A DNA stretch of 5,177 nucleotides from an uncultured Opitutia bacterium (GTDB lineage Bacteria; Verrucomicrobiota; Verrucomicrobiia; Opitutales; UBA953), in the NCBI GenBank assembly GCA_903957465.1, contig CAJBPJ010000283.1, positions 1-5,177 of the forward strand, in the 5' to 3' direction. Within the stretch, counting starts at the first letter, position 1, and every line of letters starts with the position of its first letter. A model generated the notes under the pieces. That model saw only the letters and a program-made list of their open reading frames with translations. It did no database searches and had not been told where the DNA came from. The position numbers and the translations under genes are program-made. This document shows positions 1 through 5,122 of this stretch, piece after piece.

Positions 1-23
1 CCGCCGACGACCAGAATGTTCAT
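1..23 (-). CDS. Start of a leftward gene, N-terminus MNILVVGG (partial)
   Basis: The reverse strand from base 23 reads ATG followed by codons for N-I-L-V-V-G, and the last two bases (GG) fix an eighth residue as glycine. A short hydrophobic strand running into glycines right after the start is typical of a nucleotide-binding fold, such as a Rossmann dehydrogenase/epimerase or an ATP-grasp ligase like PurD, but eight residues cannot tell these apart. There is no clear Shine-Dalgarno sequence in the 20 bases before the ATG. The gene lies in the same orientation as lepA, about 220 bases downstream of it, so it could be read through from lepA or have its own promoter in the repeat-rich gap. That this is a real gene is an inference from the N-terminal style and orientation. 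Confidence 0.5.
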
Positions 24-37
24 GCGGCAGTTTAAGA

Positions 38-158
38 GACTAAGGACGAAGGACTAAAGACTAAATGGGTGGGAGGGAGACTAATGACTAAAGACTAAGG
101 ACTAAAGGGTGGGCGGGAGACTAAAGCTAAAGGACTAAGGACTAAAGCTGGTTACAGC
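38..158. repeat. Ordered heptamer array: three blocks of four GACTAAR units
   Basis: Ten exact GACTAA hexamers begin at 38, 52, 59, 79, 86, 93, 100, 119, 133 and 140. Degenerate units fill the gaps at 45 (GACGAAG) and 126 (GCTAAAG). The units therefore form three blocks of four in exact 7-bp register, starting at 38, 79 and 119, a higher-order period of 40-41 bp. Blocks 1 and 2 are each followed by a G-rich spacer (66-78 and 107-118) with three GGG runs. Block 3 is followed instead by GCTG-GTTA-CAGC (147-158), a small hairpin. There is no coding potential of note. Such short tandem heptamers resemble the STRR class described in some cyanobacteria; here only the type of structure is similar. 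Confidence 0.85.
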
Positions 159-162
159 GATT

Positions 163-182
163 GGATGGCTGTGCGGATGGCT
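163..182. repeat. Short direct repeat GGATGGCT, period 12
   Basis: GGATGGCT occurs at 163-170 and again at 175-182, separated by GTGC. It lies between the forward heptamer array and the inverted heptamer cluster. A small CGCC-AGT-GGCG inverted repeat follows at 188-198. No function can be assigned. Confidence 0.5.
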
Positions 183-198
183 CACATCGCCAGTGGCG

Positions 199-218
199 TT
201 AGTCCTTAGTCTTTAGCC
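199..218. repeat. Inverted heptamer cluster (TTAGTCC orientation)
   Basis: TTAGTC starts at 199 and 206 and a variant TTAGCC at 213, again in 7-bp register but in the opposite orientation to the array at 38-146. Bases 199-216 are the perfect reverse complement of 88-105 (18 bp), so the two clusters could pair in a single strand across about 93 bases. In the lepA transcript this would be a long stem in the 3' untranslated region. Confidence 0.75.
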
Positions 219-229
219 TTTGATCTCAC

Positions 230-244
230 GGGCGCTCCGCGCCC
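230..244 (-). terminator. Hairpin directly after the lepA stop codon (possible terminator)
   Basis: GGGCGC (230-235), loop TCC, GCGCCC (239-244) is a perfect 6-bp GC stem. It abuts the lepA stop codon, whose last base is 245 on the reverse strand. Position argues for a 3'-end hairpin (termination or mRNA stability). Reading leftward, the bases after the stem are GTGAGATCAAAGG, with no run of T, so it is not a classical intrinsic terminator. Its TCC loop and GCTCCGC core are shared with the hairpin at 2213-2229, so it may instead belong to a repeat family. Confidence 0.45.
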
Positions 245-2044
245 TCAGTCCTCGTTCTTTAAAATCTTAATGAAGGCTTCTTGGGGGATGTCGACTTTAC
301 CAATCTGCTTCATCCGCTTTTTACCCTCTTTCTGTTTATCCAAAAGTTTGCGCTTACGGGAAATGTCACCGCCGTAGCATTTCGCAGTCACGTCTTTACC
401 CGTCGAGCCAAGGGTTTCACGTGCGATGACCTTGGACCCAACCGAAGCTTGGATGGCGACTTTGAAGAGTTGGCGCGGCAGGAGCTCTTTCAGTTTTTCG
501 CAGAGCTGTCGTCCGCGTCCTTCCGCTTTCGTGCGGTGGACGATACTCGAGAACGCATCCACAGGATCGGTGTTCACCAAAATATCTAAGCGGCAGAGAT
601 CTGAAACGACATACGGCCCGAACTCGTAATCGAGTGAACCATAACCGCGAGTGATCGACTTTAAGCGATCATTGAAATCGACCAGAATTTCGTTGAGCGG
701 CAAGGTGCACACAAGAACGACGCGTTCTTTATCAATGGTCTCTGTGCGATCGAGGCTACCGCGCTTCTCTTGGATCAGCGCCATCATGTCGCCGATGCTT
801 GTTCCGGGGATGTGAATGCGCGCGAGAATCGTAGGCTCCTCGATGCTGACGATGGCCGAGGGGTCGGGCATCATCACAGGGTTGTCGATCGTATGGGCAA
901 CGCCATCGGCGGTGTGCACTTTGTAAACCACCGATGGGTAGGTGGAGATAATATCAAGGTCGTACTCACGACGTAGGCGCTCTTGGACGATTTCCATGTG
1001 CAGCAACCCTAAGAAGCCACAACGGAAGCCGAAGCCCAGTGCTGCCGAAGATTCTGCGGTGTAGGTAAGTGAAGAATCGTTGATGGCCAATTTAGCCAAC
1101 GAGACTTTGAGTTTTTCGTAGTCAGCTGTGTCGAGTGGGTAGATACCGCTGAAGACCATGGGCACCACTTCCTTGAAGCCCGGGACAGGTTCCTTGGCTG
1201 GGTTGTCCGAGAGGGTGAGGGTGTCGCCCATTTTAACGTCATGGACGTTACGAATGTTCATCACGATGTAACCGACAGAGCCTGGACCGATTTCGTCCTC
1301 CGCGTGCATCTTCGGATTAAATCGCCCAACTTCTTTGATCACGGATTGAATACCATTCGCCAAAAGTTCGATGGTTTGTCCGGCGCGGAAAGTACCCGAA
1401 AAGACGCGTACATAAGTGATAACGCCTTTGTAACTATCGAAAACCGAATCGAAAATAAGTGCGCGGGCTTGTGGGTAATCTGTCCAGCGTGGTGGCGGTA
1501 CGCGACGGACAACGGCAGCCAGGATGTCGTCGATACCGATACCGGACTTTCCAGAAGCGAGGACGGCTTCATCGGCTGGGATTGCCAGAATGTCTTCCAC
1601 TTGTCGTCGAGCTTCATCAGGTCGTGCGGAAGGTAGGTCGACCTTGTTGATGACGGGAATAATTTCTAAGCCTTGTTGCATCGCCAAAGTAGCATTGGCG
1701 ACGGTTTGTGCTTCGACGCCTTGGGATGCGTCGATGAGTAAGACGGCACCTTCACAGGCTGCGAGTGAGCGCGAGACTTCGTAGGAGAAGTCAACGTGTC
1801 CTGGGGTATCAATCAGGTTGAGCTGGTAGACCTTACCGTCGGGCGCGGTGTGGGTCATCGTCACCGGGTGACACTTAATGGTGATACCTTTTTCTCGCTC
1901 GAGATCCATCGCGTCGAGCATTTGCGCCTTCATTTGGCGCATCTCAATTGTTTTGGTATGCTCGAGCAAACGGTCGGAAAGCGTCGTCTTCCCGTGGTCG
2001 ACGTGAGCAATGATACAAAAGTTGCGAATGTGGCTAAATGGCAC
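245..2044 (-). CDS. lepA: Elongation factor 4 (LepA), ribosome-associated translational GTPase
   Basis: LepA/EF-4 is a cytoplasmic GTPase that binds the ribosome and affects translocation or initiation fidelity. From the GTG at 2042-2044 the protein has 599 residues, the usual length for LepA. All GTPase motifs are visible: P-loop AHVDHGKTT (13-21, Lys19), switch I EKGITIK (about 51-57), DTPGH (79-83) with catalytic His83, NKVD (133-136) and a SGKSG-type G5 (164-168). The C-terminal LepA hallmark CYGGDISRKRKLLDKQKEGK begins near residue 556 and continues to PQEAF and the end, so the protein is intact. The frame stays open upstream to an ATG at 2368. I reject that start because it would add 108 residues of low-complexity sequence translated from intergenic repeats and overlap menD on the opposite strand. 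The GTG has an AGGGG ribosome-binding site 10 bases upstream. An ATG at 2261-2263 is also possible but would add 73 repeat-derived residues. Confidence 0.97.
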   Translation of the reverse strand: MPFSHIRNFCIIAHVDHGKTTLSDRLLEHTKTIEMRQMKAQMLDAMDLEREKGITIKCHPVTMTHTAPDGKVYQLNLIDTPGHVDFSYEVSRSLAACEGAVLLIDASQGVEAQTVANATLAMQQGLEIIPVINKVDLPSARPDEARRQVEDILAIPADEAVLASGKSGIGIDDILAAVVRRVPPPRWTDYPQARALIFDSVFDSYKGVITYVRVFSGTFRAGQTIELLANGIQSVIKEVGRFNPKMHAEDEIGPGSVGYIVMNIRNVHDVKMGDTLTLSDNPAKEPVPGFKEVVPMVFSGIYPLDTADYEKLKVSLAKLAINDSSLTYTAESSAALGFGFRCGFLGLLHMEIVQERLRREYDLDIISTYPSVVYKVHTADGVAHTIDNPVMMPDPSAIVSIEEPTILARIHIPGTSIGDMMALIQEKRGSLDRTETIDKERVVLVCTLPLNEILVDFNDRLKSITRGYGSLDYEFGPYVVSDLCRLDILVNTDPVDAFSSIVHRTKAEGRGRQLCEKLKELLPRQLFKVAIQASVGSKVIARETLGSTGKDVTAKCYGGDISRKRKLLDKQKEGKKRMKQIGKVDIPQEAFIKILKNED

Positions 2045-2054
2045 GGGAAAAGTG

Positions 2055-2059
2055 CCCCT
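2055..2059 (-). promoter_or_regulatory. Ribosome-binding site supporting the GTG start of lepA
   Basis: The reverse strand reads AGGGG, with 10 bases between it and the GTG at 2044. The spacing is slightly long but usable. Together with the family length of about 599 residues, this decides the start in favour of GTG over the upstream ATG codons. Confidence 0.55.
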
Positions 2060-2098
2060 AACGGAAGGGCGGACGGCCGAAAGGTCAAAGGGAAAGGG

Positions 2099-2123
2099 CG
2101 GCCGAGGCCCTGGGCCTCGGCCG
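2099..2123. repeat. Perfect 25-bp palindrome (12-bp arms, central T)
   Basis: Bases 2099-2110 are the exact reverse complement of 2112-2123, with a single T between them; the core is GGCCGAGGCC. In RNA this would be a very stable hairpin with the loop opening to about five bases. It lies about 40 bases upstream of the lepA ribosome-binding site, so it would be in the lepA leader if transcription starts further upstream. Possible roles are a protein-binding operator, a leader hairpin, or a dispersed repeat. The leftward flank is pyrimidine-rich but has no clean T run, so termination is not well supported. Confidence 0.8.
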
Positions 2124-2124
2124 A

Positions 2125-2145
2125 GCGGGAGGCGGGAGGCGGGAA
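2125..2145. repeat. Three tandem GCGGGAR heptamers
   Basis: GCGGGAG, GCGGGAG and GCGGGAA follow one another without gaps, immediately beside the palindrome. The unit is again 7 bp, as in the GACTAAR arrays, although its sequence is different and closer to the G-rich spacers at 66-78 and 107-118. Confidence 0.7.
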
Positions 2146-2180
2146 GTGAATAACAGGCCTGAGCAACCTGTACGTCGTCA

Positions 2181-2213
2181 CCTTCCTGCTTGCCCCTTGC
2201 TCCTTCCTGCTTG
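2181..2213. repeat. Direct repeat CCTTCCTGCTTG, period 21
   Basis: The 12-mer CCTTCCTGCTTG occurs at 2181-2192 and exactly again at 2202-2213. The offset of 21 bases equals three heptamers, and the bases between (CCCCTTGCT) are of similar composition. The element is strongly pyrimidine-rich on the + strand. It appears to be a further part of the intergenic repeat material; no function is evident. Confidence 0.65.
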
Positions 2214-2229
2214 GCCGGCTCCGCCGGCC
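2213..2229. repeat. GC-rich hairpin with TCC triloop
   Basis: GGCCGGC (2213-2219), loop TCC, GCCGGCC (2223-2229) is a perfect 7-bp stem. It shares the loop and the GCTCCGC core with the hairpin at 230-244, and like that one it sits next to a TTTAGNC heptamer cluster. It lies about 46 bases upstream of the menD start, so it could be a leader structure for menD. No T run follows on either strand. Confidence 0.6.
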
Positions 2230-2230
2230 G

Positions 2231-2259
2231 TTTAGGCTTTAGCGCTTTGGGCTTTAGCC
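2231..2259. repeat. Degenerate heptamer cluster (TTTAGGC type) upstream of menD
   Basis: Units TTTAGGC (2231), TTTAGCG (2238), CTTTGGG (2245) and TTTAGCC (2253) follow in 7-8 bp register. GGCTTTAGC occurs twice, at 2235-2243 and 2250-2258. This is the same repeat family as at 199-218 and 5127-5177, with GGC or GCC replacing GTC. No convincing -35/-10 pair for menD or lepA could be recognised in the 2045-2275 gap. Confidence 0.6.
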
Positions 2260-2275
2260 TCATTCTCCATTTCCC

Positions 2276-3988
2276 TTGGCCCGAATACGCTCTCAACCGA
2301 TTTTGAATACCAATGCCCTTTGGGGCAAGGTGGTCGCTCGGACGCTCTTTGCCCTTGGATTGCGTCATGCCGTTGTCTCCCCCGGGTCGCGTTCGACACC
2401 CCTGGCGTCAGCCTTGGCAGACTTAAGCGGGTTAGACCTTACCGTGGCCTTGGACGAACGCTCGGCAGGCTTCCACGCCCTCGGTATCGCTAAAGCAACC
2501 CGCCGCCCCGTCGTGCTGCTTTGCACCTCTGGCACCGCCGCAGCCAATTACCTCCCCGCTGTTATCGAAGCCCGTCTTTCGGGGATACCGTTACTCGTTT
2601 TGACAGCTGATCGTCCGGCAGAACTTCGCGAATGCCATTCAGGTCAAACTATCCGGCAAGTCGGTATCTTTGGTAGTTACCCTGTTTGGGAAACGGAAAC
2701 GGCCGTACCATCTTCCGATCTCTCACAGTTACGTTCTGCGCGGCAGACATTTGTCGATGCATGGCAGCGTGCCCAGGGTCCACTCGCTGGACCGGTTCAT
2801 CTCAATCTGCCATTCCGCGATCCTTTGGCGCCATCCATTGCCGAAGCAGGATTCCGTCTGCCGAAGGGTTTCGATCTCGAGACTTTTTGTGACGTTCCTG
2901 AACCCCTGACACTTGTTCCTCAAATCAAACCCCTTGATGTCGTCTCCCGCGTATTGGGTGCCGAGTTTGGTGTGATTATTGTTGGTCCGCATGCGCCTGC
3001 TAATCGTGCACAACTTGCCGCAGCGATTCGTGAGCTTGCTGGGCTGACAGGTTGGCCAGTGTTGGTGGATGGTGCTGGAACCTTGCGCGGTGATTTAGTC
3101 GACAGCGGCGTGCTCGTTGCATCCTACGATTTAATTCTCCGCGATGCCAAAGCGCAGAAGATGCTCCGCCCCGATGCGGTCATTCGTCTCTTTGATTTGC
3201 CCACAAGTAAGACGTTGCGTGCTTGGTTGGCTGACACGGACGTCCCAACAGTCCTCGTGGGTCGTCCCGGTGAGAATACCGACCCCGTACACAGTCAATG
3301 GACGCGCTTAGATGCCGAACTTGTACCCGGTGGAGCAGGGGCGTCGCTCGCCTTGTCTCCTTTGCAAAAACTTTGGCGTCAACATGAGACCAAGGCTCTA
3401 CGACGCCTTCAAAAAACATCTGGCGTAGCGTGGTCTTTCGAAGGGTGCGCGATTCCTTTACTCGCCGAAGCACTTGAGGCCGACGATCGGCTTTTTGTGG
3501 GTAGCTCGATGCCCATTCGCGATCTCGAATGGTTCTGGCACCCGACAAAACCTGGCGCCGAAATTTTCTGTAACCGTGGGGCCAATGGGATTGATGGAAC
3601 TGTTTCGACCGCGCTCGGCGTCGCCCGCGATGGCCGTCGCACATTCTTGCTCTGCGGCGACTTAGCATTCCTGCATGACAGCAATGCACTCCTGCTTGCG
3701 AAAGACTTCGGCGGCAGTCTCACCATTGTGGTGATTAATAATGACGGCGGTGGTATCTTTAATCACCTCCCCGTTGCATCGTCTAAGAACTTTGAAAAAT
3801 TATGGGGTACTCCACAGGGTGTTTCCTTGGGTAAACTTTGCAGCGCTTTCGGTGTATCGCACCAAGTGGTTAAGAACTGGAATCATTTCAGTCGTGAAGT
3901 CGCACGGCGTTCGAAGGGTGTGCGCGTTCTCGAAGTAGTAACGAATCGGGCGAAAGATGCGGCCCATCGTCAAAAGTCGTTTCGATGA
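2276..3988 (+). CDS. menD: MenD, SEPHCHC synthase of menaquinone biosynthesis
   Basis: MenD (2-succinyl-5-enolpyruvyl-6-hydroxy-3-cyclohexene-1-carboxylate synthase) is a cytoplasmic thiamine-diphosphate enzyme. It adds the decarboxylated 2-oxoglutarate unit to isochorismate, the committed step to menaquinone. The 570 residues fit the family (about 550-580). Visible signatures are SPGSRSTPL (35-43), the catalytic cofactor-activating Glu61 in ALDERSAGFHALG, CTSGTAAANYLPAV (83-96), SSMPIRDLE (410-418), NRGANGIDGTVSTALG (433-448), and the ThDP/metal-binding stretch from GDLAFLHD (461-468) to NNDGGGIF (488-495). All three ThDP-enzyme regions are present and no break is seen. The start is TTG at 2276. 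No in-frame ATG precedes SPGSRSTPL, and a second TTG at 2303 would also give a plausible N-terminus; neither has a Shine-Dalgarno sequence. The stop overlaps the next gene's ATG. Confidence 0.96.
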   Translation: MARIRSQPILNTNALWGKVVARTLFALGLRHAVVSPGSRSTPLASALADLSGLDLTVALDERSAGFHALGIAKATRRPVVLLCTSGTAAANYLPAVIEARLSGIPLLVLTADRPAELRECHSGQTIRQVGIFGSYPVWETETAVPSSDLSQLRSARQTFVDAWQRAQGPLAGPVHLNLPFRDPLAPSIAEAGFRLPKGFDLETFCDVPEPLTLVPQIKPLDVVSRVLGAEFGVIIVGPHAPANRAQLAAAIRELAGLTGWPVLVDGAGTLRGDLVDSGVLVASYDLILRDAKAQKMLRPDAVIRLFDLPTSKTLRAWLADTDVPTVLVGRPGENTDPVHSQWTRLDAELVPGGAGASLALSPLQKLWRQHETKALRRLQKTSGVAWSFEGCAIPLLAEALEADDRLFVGSSMPIRDLEWFWHPTKPGAEIFCNRGANGIDGTVSTALGVARDGRRTFLLCGDLAFLHDSNALLLAKDFGGSLTIVVINNDGGGIFNHLPVASSKNFEKLWGTPQGVSLGKLCSAFGVSHQVVKNWNHFSREVARRSKGVRVLEVVTNRAKDAAHRQKSFR

Positions 3989-4956
3989 AAACCTCGCGTC
4001 GTGATTTTATTCGTCTGGCAGGGGCGACAGGTCTCGCGTGGACGTTGCCAACGTATGTACGTGCAGCCGATGAGAGTCAGGTGCTGCGCCTAGGTGTGGG
4101 TGCTGACTTACACCATGATATTGTCCCAGATGCCCCAGTTCGTCTGGCAGCACTGATCGCTGCCTCGAAAGACGTGCGGGCCCATGCCGTTGTCCAGCTC
4201 GGCGATTTTTGTCAGCCCATTGCTGCCAATCTTCCGTTGCTCAAACAATGGCGTGAAGCCGGGCTTCCCCAGATCGACGTTCTTGGTAACCACGATATGG
4301 ACGGCGGTTCGACGCCCGAGAAGACGGTGAAGTGGATGGGGCTTCAAGCTCGATACTCAACTCAAGTGCTCGCTGGCCACCGACTCATTATCCTCGATGG
4401 CAACGAGCGTCGAAAAGACATTCAAGTCAAAGGGTATGCCCGGGCGATTAGCGATGATCAGCTCGATTGGCTCAAACGCACCCTCACGATCGATGCACTT
4501 CCAGTGGTCATCTTTTGTCATCAAGGGCTCGACGGTATCGATGGCGGCATCGTCAATGCTGCCCAAGTACGTACCGTGCTTGAAGATGCTAACCGTGTCG
4601 CTGGCGGCGCCCGTATTCGACTCGTACTGACGGGACACCACCATCTCGACTACCTCGTCCAAGTCGGTGGTATTCCTTACCTTCAGGTGAATAGCTTTAG
4701 TTATTATTGGACAGATAAGAAATCCGCAGGTGGACGTTTCCCGGCCGACGTCGAACAACGCTACCCATACCTTAAACAAGTTTTGGTTTATGACCGCCCA
4801 CTTTTTGCACAGGTCGAGCTGACATCGTCTGGCGGTAAAGTTGTCGGCCGTAAAGCGGAGTTCGTCGGCGGCTATGGACCCGCACAGGCCAAGATTCCAC
4901 TCACGTCTAACGGACATGCTGTCACCCCCGTCGTCAGCGACCGGAAGTGGAGGTAG
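3985..4956 (+). CDS. Tat-signal metallophosphoesterase (calcineurin-like)
   Basis: This 323-residue protein begins with a twin-arginine signal: SRRDFIRLAG (4-13), a hydrophobic stretch, and a likely cleavage site near VRA-A (25-28). It should therefore be exported folded to the periplasm or beyond. The mature part carries the full set of calcineurin-like metal-binding motifs: D-x-H (Asp41, His43), GD (73-74), GNHD (101-104), a lone His179 in FCHQG, and GHHH (217-220). A two-metal phosphoesterase is thus well supported. The substrate (nucleotide, phospholipid, phosphoprotein or other) cannot be read from sequence. Its ATG overlaps the menD stop as ATGA, indicating translational coupling. No pathway link to menaquinone is evident. 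The low-complexity repeat region starts at its stop codon. Confidence 0.9.
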   Translation: MKTSRRDFIRLAGATGLAWTLPTYVRAADESQVLRLGVGADLHHDIVPDAPVRLAALIAASKDVRAHAVVQLGDFCQPIAANLPLLKQWREAGLPQIDVLGNHDMDGGSTPEKTVKWMGLQARYSTQVLAGHRLIILDGNERRKDIQVKGYARAISDDQLDWLKRTLTIDALPVVIFCHQGLDGIDGGIVNAAQVRTVLEDANRVAGGARIRLVLTGHHHLDYLVQVGGIPYLQVNSFSYYWTDKKSAGGRFPADVEQRYPYLKQVLVYDRPLFAQVELTSSGGKVVGRKAEFVGGYGPAQAKIPLTSNGHAVTPVVSDRKWR

Positions 4957-5034
4957 CGGCAGGAGCCGCTGGTGTCGCACCGTAGGTGCTGGTGTCGCGG
5001 CAGGGGCCGCTGGTGTCGCAACCAAAACGGTTGC
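4956..5034 (+). repeat. Tandem array of four short hairpins with an identical TGGTGTC linker
   Basis: Four perfect inverted repeats follow one another at 20-21 bp intervals: GCGGC-AGGA-GCCGC (4956-4969), GCACC-GTA-GGTGC (4977-4989), GCGGC-AGGG-GCCGC (4997-5010) and GCAACC-AAAAC-GGTTGC (5018-5034). The three gaps between them (4970-4976, 4990-4996, 5011-5017) are all exactly TGGTGTC. Stem sequences differ but pairing is kept, as expected for selection on structure. The array begins at the last base of the phosphoesterase stop codon and ends about 50 bases before the terminator, so it would form the 3' untranslated region of the menD transcript. A decayed Ala/Gly-rich coding repeat is the main alternative. 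Confidence 0.8.
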
Positions 5035-5086
5035 TGTGATCTCGCCACCGTCCCATCAGGCTTACTTTGTCCAGTTTTTAGCTGTT

Positions 5087-5110
5087 TAGCTGGTTAGCCA
5101 GCTAGTTTTT
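5087..5110 (+). terminator. Intrinsic terminator of the menD-phosphoesterase operon
   Basis: TAGCTGG (5087-5093), loop TTAG, CCAGCTA (5098-5104) form a 7-bp stem, extendable by a U-G pair (5086/5105). Five T follow at 5106-5110. This is the expected layout of a rho-independent terminator, about 130 bases after the last stop codon and in the operon's orientation. The left arm overlaps a tandem duplication of TTTAGCTG (5077-5084, 5085-5092). Confidence 0.75.
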
Positions 5111-5122
5111 CTGCTCAGCTGT

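Noticed and set aside
38..146. A CRISPR array.
   Set aside because: Units are 7 bp, spacers are few and nearly identical, and no cas gene is present.
2045..2275. Sigma-70 type promoters for lepA and menD.
   Set aside because: Isolated TTGACC- and TTATTC-like hexamers exist on the reverse strand but not with acceptable spacing, so no promoter call is supported.
3180..3689. A 169-codon reverse-strand frame inside menD.
   Set aside because: It is antisense to intact MenD motifs and has an Arg/His-rich composition typical of a shadow frame.
4956..4969. CsrA/RsmA binding hairpins, because the first loop is AGGA.
   Set aside because: Only one of the four loops contains GGA; the others are GTA, AGGG and AAAAC, so the array does not fit a repeated GGA-loop sponge.
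4357..5025. A 222-codon reverse-strand frame beginning VATPAAPAATPAPT.
   Set aside because: Most of it is antisense to the phosphoesterase, whose motifs are complete. The Ala/Pro/Thr start is simply the hairpin array read backwards.
4972..5097. A 41-codon Cys-rich reading frame (GTG start with AGGAG six bases upstream) following the phosphoesterase stop in the same frame.
   Set aside because: Its Trp-Cys and Arg residues come directly from the repeated TGGTGTC linker and GC stems, it has no recognisable domain, and it overlaps the terminator. The composition is explained by the hairpin array.
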